Of a stretch of DNA of 46,043 bases, positions 17,741 to 25,914 are shown piece by piece; position 1 is the stretch's first letter, and every line of letters starts with the position of its first letter. The notes below the pieces were generated by a model. It searched no databases. It was not told the DNA's origin and worked only from the letters and a program-made list of their open reading frames with translations. The translations under genes were made by a program, and so were the position numbers. Origin of the DNA: Chloracidobacterium sp. CP2_5A (GTDB taxonomy: Bacteria; Acidobacteriota; Blastocatellia; Chloracidobacteriales; Chloracidobacteriaceae); assembly GCA_002254845.1 (NCBI GenBank), contig NKPT01000026.1, positions 1 to 46,043 of the forward strand, read 5' to 3'.

Positions 17741-20512
17741 ATGACACCCCATGCCGCGCCACATAAAAACGTCTATCGCTTCATCGCCGGCCATGCCGAT
17801 GGCGACGGGACGATGAAAGACCTGCTTGGAGGCAAGGGCGCGGGGCTGGCCGAGATGACGGCGGCCGGGCTGCCCGTGCCGCCTGGCTTTACGATCACGA
17901 CGGCGGTCTGCCACCGCTACTACGCGGCGGGCAAGCAGCTCCCTGAAGACGTATGGGAGGAAGCCTGCGCGGCGTTGCGCGAAGTTGAAGCCGCGGTCGG
18001 CAAGACGTTTGGGGACGCGACCAACCCGCTGCTGGTTTCTGTCCGCTCCGGCGCGAAGTTTTCCATGCCGGGCATGATGGACACCGTGCTCAACCTCGGC
18101 CTCAACCGCGCGACGGCTGACGGACTGGCGACCCAAACCGGCCATGAGCGGTTCGCGCGCGACGCGCATCGGCGCTTTATCCAGATGTTCGGGCGCATTG
18201 TGCTGGGCATTCCCGGCGAACGCTTTGACCACGCCCTGGAAGCCAAAAAAGCGGCGCGCGGCGTCCGGCACGACACCGAGCTGACCGCCGCCGACCTTCA
18301 GGAGCTCGTGACGGAATTTGAGGCGATTGTCGAGCGCGAAACTGGCCAGCCGTTTCCAGCCGATCCCTACGATCAGCTCCGGCTGGCGATGTGCGCGGTG
18401 TTTAACTCGTGGTACGGCAAGCGCGCGGTGGATTACCGCCGCCTCAACAAAATTCCCGAAGACCTCGGAACGGCCGTCAACGTCGTAGCCATGGTTTTCG
18501 GGAACATGGGCGACGATTCGGGGACGGGCGTGGCGTTTACGCGCAATCCATCCACCGGCGAGCGCGTCCTGTTTGGCGAATACCTGCCCAACGCGCAGGG
18601 CGAGGATGTCGTGGCGGGCATTCGCACCCCTGAAAAACTTGACACGCTACGCGACAGGATGCCGGACGTGTACGCGCAGTTTTGCGAAGTCGCGGCGCGG
18701 CTGGAGCGGCACTATCGCGACGCGCAAGACTTGGAGTTCACCATTGAGCGCGGCAAGCTCTGGATGCTTCAGACGCGCAACGCCAAGCGAACTGGCGCGG
18801 CGGCCGTCAAAATTGCCGTGGATTTGGTGGCGGAAGGCCTAATCACCCCGCGCGAGGCGGTTCTGCGCGTAGAGCCGAGCCACTTGGATCAGCTCCTCCA
18901 CCCGATGGTGGACCCGGCGGTCGAGAAAATCGTGTTGGGAAAGGGTTTGCCGGCGAGTCCCGGCGCGGCGGCCGGGGCGGTCGTGTTTGATCCCGACCGG
19001 GCGGAAAAGCTGGCGCAGGCGGGCAGGCGAGTCATCCTTGTGCGAGCCGAGACTTCGCCCGAAGACTTCCACGGCATGGTCGCGGCGCAGGGCATTCTCA
19101 CGGCGCGCGGCGGCTTGACCTCGCACGCGGCCGTGGTGGCGCGCGGCATGGGCAAACCGTGCATCGCCGGGTGCGGGGAGCTGACGCTCGATGCCGACGG
19201 CATGCGCCTGGGCGGGCGAACGCTTACGGAAGGCGACTTCATCACGCTCGACGGCACCACCGGACAGGTGCTCCTGGGCGATGTGCCGCTGGTCGCGCCC
19301 AAAACCGGCGCGGAGCTGGAAACCTTCATGCAGTGGGTGGATGAGGCGCGGACGCTGCGCGTCCGAACCAACGCCGACACGCCCCATGACGCCCGCGTGG
19401 CGCGCGACTTCGGCGCGGAGGGCATCGGGCTGTGCCGGACCGAGCACATGTTTTTTGAGGGCGACCGGATTGACGCCTTTCGGCAGATGATCATGGCGTC
19501 GGGGACGTACCAGCGCCTCGTCGCCGCCCTTGACAAAATCAGCGCCGACCTTGAGCGCGCGCGCGGCGACGCCGACAAGGCGACGGCGCTGGAAGCTGAG
19601 CGGGAAAAGATCGCGGCGGAACTAACAACGCCGGCGCAGTTGTTCAAGGGCGCGCTGGCGACCCTGCTGCCGATGCAGCGGAGCGATTTCGTTGGCATTT
19701 TCCAAGCGATGGATGGCTTCCCGGTCACGATTCGCCTGCTCGACCCGCCGCTGCATGAGTTTTTGCCCCACGCCGATGAAGAGATCGAGGCGCTGGCCGT
19801 CAAGCTGGATTTACCGGCGGCGGACGTTCGCGCCCGCGTCAACGCGCTCAAGGAGCACAACCCGATGCTGGGCCACCGTGGCTGCCGGCTGGGCATTGCC
19901 TATCCCGACATCACTGAAATGCAGGCGCGCGCCATTTTCGAGGCCGCCGTCGAAGTGGCCCGGCAGGGCGTCCAGGTTTTTCCAGAGGTCATGATTCCGC
20001 TGGTTGGGGATGTCAACGAGCTGCGCGCGCAGGAGACGATTGTCCGGCGGGTCGCCGAAGAAGCGCGGCAGGCGTCGGGAGTGGACATTCCCTACTTGGT
20101 CGGGACGATGATTGAACTGCCGCGCGCGGCGCTGACAGCGGACAAAATCGCGACCATAGCGGAGTTCTTCAGCTTTGGCACCAACGATCTGACGCAAACA
20201 ACGTTTGGGTTCTCGCGCGATGACGCGGGGACGTTCCTCCCGATGTACATCGAGCGAAAAATTCTGGCGGACGACCCATTTCAGGTGCTGGATCGGGAAG
20301 GCGTCGGCGAGTTGCTGCGGATCGGCGTTCAGAAAGGCCGCGCCGCCCGGCCGACGCTCAAGGTCGGCATTTGCGGCGAGCACGGAGGCGAGCCGTCATC
20401 CGTGGCCTTTTGCCACGAATTAGGCTTTGATTATGTAAGCTGCTCGCCCTACCGCGTGCCCATCGCCCGGCTGGCGGCCGCGCAGGCCGCGCTCCGGCAG
20501 CGTGCAACATAG
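17741..20512 (+). CDS. ppdK: Pyruvate, phosphate dikinase
   Basis: PPDK interconverts pyruvate + ATP + phosphate with phosphoenolpyruvate + AMP + pyrophosphate. At 923 residues it is a little longer than the usual 870-900. The N-terminal ATP-grasp region (MKDLLGGKGAGLAEMTAAGLPVPPGFTI), the phosphohistidine domain with His462 in GGLTSHAAVVARGMG, and the PEP-binding barrel with SFGTNDLTQTTFGFSRDD and the catalytic Cys878 in GICGEHGGEP are all intact. An Arg-rich coiled segment around residue 600 accounts for part of the extra length. It stands alone after the lipoprotein gene. No regulatory protein (DUF299-like kinase) is nearby. The enzyme can run in either gluconeogenic or glycolytic direction. 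Confidence 0.97.
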   Translation: MTPHAAPHKNVYRFIAGHADGDGTMKDLLGGKGAGLAEMTAAGLPVPPGFTITTAVCHRYYAAGKQLPEDVWEEACAALREVEAAVGKTFGDATNPLLVSVRSGAKFSMPGMMDTVLNLGLNRATADGLATQTGHERFARDAHRRFIQMFGRIVLGIPGERFDHALEAKKAARGVRHDTELTAADLQELVTEFEAIVERETGQPFPADPYDQLRLAMCAVFNSWYGKRAVDYRRLNKIPEDLGTAVNVVAMVFGNMGDDSGTGVAFTRNPSTGERVLFGEYLPNAQGEDVVAGIRTPEKLDTLRDRMPDVYAQFCEVAARLERHYRDAQDLEFTIERGKLWMLQTRNAKRTGAAAVKIAVDLVAEGLITPREAVLRVEPSHLDQLLHPMVDPAVEKIVLGKGLPASPGAAAGAVVFDPDRAEKLAQAGRRVILVRAETSPEDFHGMVAAQGILTARGGLTSHAAVVARGMGKPCIAGCGELTLDADGMRLGGRTLTEGDFITLDGTTGQVLLGDVPLVAPKTGAELETFMQWVDEARTLRVRTNADTPHDARVARDFGAEGIGLCRTEHMFFEGDRIDAFRQMIMASGTYQRLVAALDKISADLERARGDADKATALEAEREKIAAELTTPAQLFKGALATLLPMQRSDFVGIFQAMDGFPVTIRLLDPPLHEFLPHADEEIEALAVKLDLPAADVRARVNALKEHNPMLGHRGCRLGIAYPDITEMQARAIFEAAVEVARQGVQVFPEVMIPLVGDVNELRAQETIVRRVAEEARQASGVDIPYLVGTMIELPRAALTADKIATIAEFFSFGTNDLTQTTFGFSRDDAGTFLPMYIERKILADDPFQVLDREGVGELLRIGVQKGRAARPTLKVGICGEHGGEPSSVAFCHELGFDYVSCSPYRVPIARLAAAQAALRQRAT

Positions 20513-20662
20513 ACTTTACCGACCTTCGCCAGGCGCGAAGCTTTCGCCAACGGCTCCATCAACTCCGACCGATCAAAAAGCGGCAAGGCGACAGCGGTTA
20601 TCATAGCTCATTACTCCGCCAAGAAACCCTTTCAATGCCTCAGCTACAAACAGGCGCCCCCT

Positions 20663-20685
20663 TGTTCCGGAAAATTTCCGAAACA
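20663..20685. promoter_or_regulatory. 23-base near-perfect palindrome
   Basis: The bases read TGTTCCGGAAAATTTCCGAAACA. Twenty of 23 positions match the reverse complement, with mismatches only at the central base and one symmetric pair. It could be a repressor operator or a transcript hairpin past ppdK. No T-run follows, so an operator is somewhat more likely. The regulator is unknown. Confidence 0.4.
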
Positions 20686-20766
20686 GGCTTAGCGACCCGC
20701 TGATTTTTCCGCCGGCCCAACTTGCGCCCTTCGCCGAAAGCGCCTTCGGACAACGCGCTGGTCCTC

Positions 20767-20790
20767 TATAGGGTCAAGTATAGGGTCAAG
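20767..20790. repeat. 12-base tandem direct repeat
   Basis: Two perfect adjacent copies of TATAGGGTCAAG (20767-20778 and 20779-20790), about 180 bases upstream of the decayed gene. A pair of activator or sigma sites spaced by 12 bases is possible, as is simple slippage duplication. Confidence 0.6.
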
Positions 20791-20971
20791 CGAGCGGCAC
20801 TTTGCCTCTTGGCAGAGCGCTCTCGGTCGGGCGTTGGCGCGGGCGTCTGAAAAATCGCGCCCAAGAGTTGCCAAATCGAGGTAACGTTTTTTCCAGTGAA
20901 TCTTCAGACGGCGCGGATCGGAGGCTTTCCCCAGGGCGCTCGCTTCCCATCTGAAAGGAAGGCGCTTGCCG

Positions 20972-21386
20972 ATGGCTAAAACGCTCCAGCGCAACTTGCT
21001 GTGGCTGGGTTGGATGACGATTGGCTTGGCGTTGACCGCCGGCGCGCAGCAAAGCAGCGTCGTGGATTCGTTGTGACCGACGACGCCGAGCGGCAGCCCA
21101 TCCGGGGCGCGACCGTCACCCTGACGCCGAAAGCCAAGGCGCCCGGCGGCGACTACGCGCTGACCGTCGCCGCCCCCGGCTATGCGACGCTTACCGACGA
21201 ACGCTAGCTCATTGAGGACGGCGCTTTCATCGCGCAGCCTGTCGCGCTGACGCCCGCTTCTTTAGCCAAACCGACCGCACAACCGAGCGGTATCAGCTTC
21301 AGTTTTCGACGGCGCGGGCGGCCTTCAACGCCGGCGGCAATCGGTATCGCGGCTGGACTGCCGGCGCTCTACGGGGCTGGACCTAG
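20972..21386 (+). pseudogene. Decayed secreted carboxypeptidase-regulatory-like (Oar/TonB-plug type) protein
   Basis: A good Shine-Dalgarno (AAAGGAAGG) precedes ATG 20972 and a signal peptide (LLWLGWMTIGLALTAGAQQ). The frame stops at TGA 21074. In another frame from 21061 the text continues as GFVVTDDAERQPIRGATVTL, then GGDYALTVAAPGYATL, which is a carboxypeptidase-regulatory-like beta domain, broken by TAG 21205. The same frame resumes with IEDGAFIAQPVALTPA. The third frame gives RYQLQFSTARAAFNAGGNRYRG up to TAG 21384. At least two frameshifts and one stop separate pieces that belong together. The family usually forms the N-terminal domain of large outer-membrane or secreted proteins. The 3' end overlaps the sigma-factor gene on the other strand by 18 bases. 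Confidence 0.7.
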
Positions 21387-21941
21387 GAAACCGGCGAGGC
21401 GGCGCTTCAGCTCCAGTTTCGCCCGAAATAAGCGAGACTTGACCGTGCCGACCGCGACGCTTGTAATGTCGGCAATTTCCTCGCAACTTAGGCCGTCATA
21501 CTCCTTCATGATGAGCGCGTCACGGAAATCGGGCGGCAGCGCGGACAGCGCTTCCCGCACCAGACGGGCGCGCTCCTGCGCCTCAAAAGCGACATCCGGG
21601 CGCTCAGCGGCCACCGGCTCGCGCGGCGGCGCTTTCTCGCTGGCGGGCGTCGCTGACGGCGTCGCCATGACGCGGCGCTCGCTCCGTCGGGCGTCGCTCG
21701 TCAAACGATTGAAGGCAATGCGGTAGAGGTACGTCTTGACTGACGCCTCGCCGCGCCAGCTCGCGGCATGTTCCACCAGAGCGACAAACACATCCTGGCA
21801 AATTTCCTCCGCGCGCGCCGGCGATGACAGCCGTCGCGCCAGAAAGCGGTGGATGGCGGCGCGGTGGCGCTGATAGAGCGAGGCAAAAGCTTGCTCGTCG
21901 CCCCGCTGGAACGCGCGCAAGAGATCTTCATCTGTAGTCAT
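21369..21941 (-). CDS. ECF-family RNA polymerase sigma factor
   Basis: The 190-residue protein has the two-domain ECF layout. Region 2 is EQAFASLYQRHRAAIHRFL, then RAEEICQDVFVALVEH and SVKTYLYRIAFNRL (about residues 17-80). A charged Pro/Ala linker of about 45 residues follows. Region 4 is VREALSALPPDFRDALIMKEYDGLSCEEIADI with the helix-turn-helix VAVGTVKSRLFRAKLELKR (about 160-180). It redirects RNA polymerase to stress or surface-function promoters. No anti-sigma factor gene is adjacent, which is unusual for ECF factors, so control may be in trans or transcriptional. It overlaps the end of the decayed gene on the plus strand. Confidence 0.93.
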   Translation of the reverse strand: MTTDEDLLRAFQRGDEQAFASLYQRHRAAIHRFLARRLSSPARAEEICQDVFVALVEHAASWRGEASVKTYLYRIAFNRLTSDARRSERRVMATPSATPASEKAPPREPVAAERPDVAFEAQERARLVREALSALPPDFRDALIMKEYDGLSCEEIADITSVAVGTVKSRLFRAKLELKRRLAGFLGPAP

Positions 21942-21979
21942 GACCGGCTCGCATCCAGCGAGCGATTACCTCAGCGCGC

Positions 21980-22019
21980 AACCCGCGCGATTCCAGCCCA
22001 ACCTTCGCGCGGTTTTTTT
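21980..22019 (+). terminator. Strong intrinsic terminator reading plus strand
   Basis: AACC-C-GCGCGA (21980-21990, one bulged C) pairs with TCGCGCGGTT (22005-22014), followed by seven Ts (22013-22019). This is a textbook rho-independent terminator, but on the plus strand, whereas both flanking genes are on the minus strand. It could end transcription through the decayed gene or antisense transcripts. Confidence 0.65.
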
Positions 22020-22025
22020 GCCGGC

Positions 22026-23618
22026 TCATTTTTTGAATAGCTTGTCGAAGAAGCCGCCGCCCTTCGATCCCTTGATGGCGTCCAGCCCCTTGCGGGCGGC
22101 CTTTGAGTCGGGGTCTAGGCGCAGCGCCTCGCTGAACATTTTCTCAGCCTGAATGTTCATCCCGGCCCGGGCGTAAAGCTGCCCCAACGCCACTAGCGGC
22201 GCAGTGTTGAACTGGTCCAGCTCGGCGGCTTTCTTGAGGGCGTTTTCGGCGTCGCGCTGCATTTTCGGATGCGCGGCGAGGGTCGTGCCCAACAGAAGGT
22301 GATACCGAGCCACTTCCGGATTGAGCGACACCGCCTCGCGCAGCAACGTCACCGCGCCGACAAAGTCTCGGTTGGCGATCTTGGCGCGGGCGTCCTGAAA
22401 AGCTTTTTCCGCGCGGGCCTCGCGCTGGGCAGTTGTCTCGCCAGGCGCGGCGGGCGGCGCGGCGGGCGGGAGCGGCGCGCTGCCGCGCGGCGTCGGCGTG
22501 ACTGCGCTCAGCGGCATTGGAGCAAGCACGTCCGGCTTTTGGCCGCCATCCCGGATGGACTCATACGCCTCGGTCAGGCGCGCGAAAATGGCATCCACCT
22601 GGCGCCGCGTCTCCAGCGTCGCGTTCAAGTGGCGATCCGGGTGGAAGTCCTTGGCGAGCCGATAGTAGGCGTCGCGAATCTCGTCTCGCGTGGCGTGAGG
22701 CGAAACGCCTAAAACTTCATGCGGGTCATTGGTAGCGTCGAGTCGCGCCTGCATAGCCAACAGCATGTTCACGGCCTTGAGCGAGCCAGTTCGCTTGGCG
22801 GCGGCGTCAGCCACCTTGGGCGGCACGACTGGCGGCGCGGTGACGGCCTGCTCGACTATCTCGGCTGGAATTTCCATCTGCCCGGTTTCCCGGTTGATGA
22901 CCGGGACCGAGTGACGCTCCAGAATGCCGGCCGAAATGAGTCCATACAAAGCTTGAAGCGTCGCGTTGGGGGGGGCGCTGACGAGCATCATTGCCTGCAA
23001 GATGTTCATCGGGATGTTGATGCCGGCCACAAGCTGGCGCTCGATTGGCTTGAGCGAAAGCGATTGCGCCCGAAGGAGCGGGTTGCTCGACGGGCCAATG
23101 AGGCGATTCAAGTCGCCCATGCCGCGCTGGATGATGCTGAAATCTCGGATGCGGCGCGCGCCCTCCAGAACGATGTTGGCGGTTGACAGCTCAAGCCGCA
23201 AGTCATCAGAGACCGGCTTTTCCTGGTTGACGAAGCGGTACTCTCCGCTCGTCCACTCAAATAGCGAGTAGATGATGCCTAGGATTTGAAACGTCACGGC
23301 GTTAGCCAAGTCGCGCTCGGAAACAATCCCCTGTTCGACCAGGACGCGGCCGAACCGCTTGCCGCGCCCCATAGCCCCTGATGCGCGCAGGAAATCCGCT
23401 TCCGACAGCAGCCCATTCCGCATCATGCTTTCGCCGATGCGGTCGGCGGGATCATTGCTTCGCGCGAAGACAATTGCCCCCAGTTCAAAGCAAATGGACT
23501 TGCTAATCGCTTGGTGGCTCACGATGAGCTCGCCGCTCAGGCGGCGCGTGTAAACTCGCCGGATGACATCTGGCAACGCATCTTGAATGAGGTCGCCCTG
23601 TAAAAGCGGACTCGTCAC
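22026..23618 (-). CDS. DUF4388-J-domain-TPR protein, paralog 2
   Basis: The 530-residue protein starts at GTG 23618, set by a clear AAGGAG six bases upstream. Residues about 5-165 are a DUF4388 module: GAIVFARSNDPADRIGESMM, GRGKRFGRVLVEQGIVSERDL and FEWTSGEYRFV. The J domain (about 296-365) has HPD at 326-328 in LAKDFHPDRH. After a short Pro-rich linker come TPR-like helices (about 400-510) such as FVGAVTLLREAVSLNPEVARYHLLLG and IQAEKMFSEALRLDPDSKAA. The layout matches paralog 1 at 12709-14679, with a shorter linker. A run of eight Gs in the coding region (22968-22975) is a potential slippage site. The function is unknown; the J domain should engage DnaK. Confidence 0.87.
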   Translation of the reverse strand: MTSPLLQGDLIQDALPDVIRRVYTRRLSGELIVSHQAISKSICFELGAIVFARSNDPADRIGESMMRNGLLSEADFLRASGAMGRGKRFGRVLVEQGIVSERDLANAVTFQILGIIYSLFEWTSGEYRFVNQEKPVSDDLRLELSTANIVLEGARRIRDFSIIQRGMGDLNRLIGPSSNPLLRAQSLSLKPIERQLVAGINIPMNILQAMMLVSAPPNATLQALYGLISAGILERHSVPVINRETGQMEIPAEIVEQAVTAPPVVPPKVADAAAKRTGSLKAVNMLLAMQARLDATNDPHEVLGVSPHATRDEIRDAYYRLAKDFHPDRHLNATLETRRQVDAIFARLTEAYESIRDGGQKPDVLAPMPLSAVTPTPRGSAPLPPAAPPAAPGETTAQREARAEKAFQDARAKIANRDFVGAVTLLREAVSLNPEVARYHLLLGTTLAAHPKMQRDAENALKKAAELDQFNTAPLVALGQLYARAGMNIQAEKMFSEALRLDPDSKAARKGLDAIKGSKGGGFFDKLFKK

Positions 23619-23667
23619 GGCGCGCTCCTTATGATTGAGGTGATAAAGGGGTACAGACGTCTTGGCA

Positions 23668-23688
23668 AGGCTGCGCCGGGGGCAGCCT
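23668..23688. terminator. Hairpin between secreted protein gene and paralog 2
   Basis: AGGCTGC (23668-23674) pairs perfectly with GCAGCCT (23682-23688) across a GC-rich 7-base loop, just after the stop of the 23699-24751 gene. No T-run follows on either strand, so termination would be inefficient and the two minus-strand genes may still be co-transcribed. Confidence 0.35.
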
Positions 23689-23698
23689 AAAGCGCGGG

Positions 23699-24751
23699 TT
23701 AGTCGGTATCAGCGGACTCAGCGTCCTTGCCTTTGAGAATCGGGTCGGACAGCCGCGCCCGCTCGCCTTGGCGGTCAGCGCCGCGCAAAACGCCGCTGTC
23801 ATCCATTAGAAATGAGCGGCGGCCGGTTTCGCGGTAACGCTCTGGCAGGGCATGGATTTGAAACGTCGGCGGAACAGCCTGGTTATTGACAACCATCTCA
23901 ATGCGATAGCCCCGATACTGCCCATCCGATAGACCCGCGATTTCGCCCGCCCGCCGCAGATCAGCCAGCGTTCCGAAGCGATTTTGCCCGGCGCCCAGCG
24001 CATAGCGCGCCTGAGCCGCCTGTAGCTGATCAAGCAGCGGAAGCACAGCGGCTTCATTCGCGGCAATCCGAACTTCAAGCAGCTGGTCCAGGTCAAAGAC
24101 TTCATCGGCTTGCCCGCCAAACGTAGCGACGTAAAGCGCGGTAATCCGCCATACCTTGAGCTTCCGGTCACGAGTCAGCACCACATTGATGACGGTTGGG
24201 CTGGCGTCCTCGGCATTGAGCGATGCGCGAAGTTCAACTGAAGCGAGATTTTCCTCGGTCACATCCCGGAAAGCGATATTGCCGACGATTCGCGTTCCAG
24301 AGCGGAGCAGCATCTCGCGCGCTCCGGTTTCGGTGGTAATGGACTCGACGCGGACGCCGCGCTCGGCCAGCCGGCTTAGCGGGTGATCGCCCAGTAGCGC
24401 CCGCCGGATATCATTGTAAGCGGCATTATCATTCGTGGCCAGCGCGGAAAGCGTCGCTTGAGCGCGCTCCGTGAAGAACGCCCGGATGGCCGGATCGTCG
24501 CCGCGAAAGAATGCCTCGACGCAGGCCGCTACGATATCCACCGGGCGCAAGTCGCGCGAGCGCTGCGTCGGCGCGGAAGCGCCGGTCGCCCGGGCTCTCG
24601 TCGCCCGTCCAAAAGCCGTCTCCGTCGGGAGACAGAGAGCGCTCCCTGCCAGGGACAGCGTCCACAGCGCCCAAGCTAGGCGAGCGGCTCGTAAGGCGAA
24701 GACGCGCGCGGGCATTTGCATGCGATTCAAAGAGTGCATAGGCGTTATCAT
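23699..24751 (-). CDS. Exported protein with pilin-like C-terminal region
   Basis: Up to 350 residues. ATG 24751 is used, but ATG 24721 or 24715 would also give the signal peptide (ARLAWALWTLSLAGSALC). The middle part has beta/alpha segments (TEENLASVELRASLNAEDASPTVINV). The C-terminal third (about residues 235-335) reads EAAVLPLLDQLQAAQARYALG, FGTLADLRRAGEIAGL, QYRGYRIEMVV and ETGRRSFLMDDSGVLRG. That is the pattern of pseudopilin/type II secretion-like tails common in Acidobacteriota secreted proteins, without the type IV prepilin N-terminus. It is probably periplasmic. It lies upstream of the DUF4388-J paralog 2 gene on the same strand; a functional link is only suggested by order. Confidence 0.75.
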   Translation of the reverse strand: MITPMHSLNRMQMPARVFALRAARLAWALWTLSLAGSALCLPTETAFGRATRARATGASAPTQRSRDLRPVDIVAACVEAFFRGDDPAIRAFFTERAQATLSALATNDNAAYNDIRRALLGDHPLSRLAERGVRVESITTETGAREMLLRSGTRIVGNIAFRDVTEENLASVELRASLNAEDASPTVINVVLTRDRKLKVWRITALYVATFGGQADEVFDLDQLLEVRIAANEAAVLPLLDQLQAAQARYALGAGQNRFGTLADLRRAGEIAGLSDGQYRGYRIEMVVNNQAVPPTFQIHALPERYRETGRRSFLMDDSGVLRGADRQGERARLSDPILKGKDAESADTD

Positions 24752-24900
24752 TATGGATTGTTATGCTTAGTTTCAAGCGTCTCTTCGGGCAACGGCATTT
24801 GACAGACGCGAGACAGAGGTTCACTTTGTTGGCGCGCATTGCATCGCAGCCCGAATGCGCGAATTTCCGGCGGAATCGCTGGCTGGGAGGCGGCGTCAGC

Positions 24901-24943
24901 AGCCCCCTCAGGTCGGGGCTTTAGGTAGAGGCGGAAAACCGCC
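24901..24943. other. Two tandem small hairpins upstream of a small gene
   Basis: AGCCCC (24901-24906) pairs with GGGGCT (24915-24920), and GGCGG (24930-24934) pairs with CCGCC (24939-24943) around an AAAA loop. They lie 30 bases before the 94-residue gene, in the divergent gap with the secreted protein gene. They may be leader structures, or a scar of an IS200/IS605-type end, whose subterminal hairpins look alike. No transposase is nearby. Confidence 0.35.
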
Positions 24944-24972
24944 GCTTAGGTTGCCGCATCGCATGCCGTGCT

Positions 24973-25257
24973 ATGTACGACCGAGTTATTCGATTGCGCG
25001 GAAGTGAAACCTATGAGCTGGCCACGCGCACTCGCTTTGGCTACGAGCTTGACCCAGCGTGTAACTTTGGCGTCGCGCTGACGGTGCGGGCTTATGTCGT
25101 GGCCGAGGACTACAGCATCGAGGATTTCGCCGCGCTGGTCAAAAGCGAGGCCGCGCGGCGCAGCGAAGCGCGCCAGTTTCGCGCTAGCTTCGCGCTCGAC
25201 AGCCGCGACCTGGAGCCGGACGCGCCGCCAGCGCCCCGTGACGAACTCAAGCAATAG
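24973..25257 (+). CDS. Small hypothetical protein (94 residues)
   Basis: The open frame from ATG 24973 gives a balanced soluble protein with no signal or membrane helix. The text YELATRTRFGYELDPACNFGVALTVRAYVV suggests two beta strands, followed by a helix (SIEDFAALVKSEAARRSEARQF) and a charged Pro/Asp-rich tail. The family is not recognised. It sits 32 bases before the cupin gene on the same strand and probably shares a transcript. No Shine-Dalgarno is obvious. Codon use (GC-rich third positions) agrees with a real gene. Confidence 0.6.
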   Translation: MYDRVIRLRGSETYELATRTRFGYELDPACNFGVALTVRAYVVAEDYSIEDFAALVKSEAARRSEARQFRASFALDSRDLEPDAPPAPRDELKQ

Positions 25258-25289
25258 CTGACTCAAGCGATCATGGAGTCATCAGCCAT

Positions 25290-25859
25290 ATGGAAGACCT
25301 CACCCAGCCGGCGGCAGCAGCGACTTCGCCCGCGGCAGCCGAAGAGACCATCAGCCATCCGGCGGCGACTTCCCCGCGCCACCGCTTCACGCCGACGACC
25401 GAGCCGTTTCGGTGGGCTGGCGTTCCGGTAACGGAGTATAAGACGACGCCCGCCACGGCGGATGACTTTGCCGGCATCACCCGGCAGACCCTTTTTGGGC
25501 GCGCCGGCGAGGCAATCAGCTTTGAGGCGCGCTATTTCGAGATCGCCCCCGGCGGCTGGTCGTCGCTTGAATGCCACGAGCATGCCCACGCCGTCATCGG
25601 GCTGCGCGGCGTCGGCAAGGCGCTGATTGGCGACACTGTTCAAACGCTGGGTTTCCTCGACTTGGCCTACATCGGCCCCAACTGCGTTCACCGTCTGGCG
25701 AACGATGGGCCGACGCCCTTTGGATTCCTATGCATTGTGGATGCCAAGCGCGACCGCCCGCGCCGGCTTCGCCCCTCCGACGTTCCCGACTTGCTGGCGC
25801 AACCCGCGCTGGCCGGCTTGATTCAACGGGAAAGCGGGCATTGTTCACAGCCGTCTTAG
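25290..25859 (+). CDS. Cupin-domain protein
   Basis: The 189-residue protein has an Ala/Pro/Thr-rich N-terminus (about 40 residues) and a single cupin barrel (about 70-155). The metal-binding motif 1 is SSLECHEHAHAVIGLRGVGKALIG, with Glu and His residues in the usual HxH-type positions. Motif 2 is AYIGPNCVHRLANDGPTPFGFLCIV. Cupins bind Fe, Mn or Zn and act as dioxygenases, isomerases or sensors; which of these applies cannot be said. The last part contains RDRPRRLRPSDVPDLL. It follows the 94-residue gene and is followed by a perfect 12-base inverted repeat before hrcA. Confidence 0.82.
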   Translation: MEDLTQPAAAATSPAAAEETISHPAATSPRHRFTPTTEPFRWAGVPVTEYKTTPATADDFAGITRQTLFGRAGEAISFEARYFEIAPGGWSSLECHEHAHAVIGLRGVGKALIGDTVQTLGFLDLAYIGPNCVHRLANDGPTPFGFLCIVDAKRDRPRRLRPSDVPDLLAQPALAGLIQRESGHCSQPS

Positions 25860-25901
25860 CGGCAGCTTGCCCATTCGCTTAGGAGTCAAGGCAAGCTGCC
25901 G
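25860..25901. terminator. Perfect 12-base inverted repeat after the cupin gene
   Basis: CGGCAGCTTGCC (25860-25871) and GGCAAGCTGCCG (25890-25901) pair exactly around an 18-base loop, beginning 1 base beyond the cupin stop and ending 14 bases before the hrcA -35 box. With no T-run it may be a weak terminator of the cupin pair or a regulatory site of the heat-shock operon. Confidence 0.5.
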
Positions 25902-25914
25902 AGCGGCGCCCGTC

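Larger units (their letters stand above)
20513..20971. other. 459-base intergenic region with palindrome and short direct repeat
   Basis: No supported gene lies between ppdK and the decayed gene at 20972. A short hairpin CTTCGC-CAGGC-GCGAAG lies just beyond the ppdK stop and lacks a T-run. A 23-base near-palindrome is at 20663-20685 and a 12-base tandem repeat at 20767-20790, listed separately. The open frames crossing the region have unusual composition and no recognisable protein. Confidence 0.5.

Noticed and set aside
20689-20994. Minus-strand open frame of about 100 codons after ppdK
   Set aside because: Arg-rich composition, no recognisable family, and it covers the palindrome and direct repeat region; looks like a GC-driven spurious frame.
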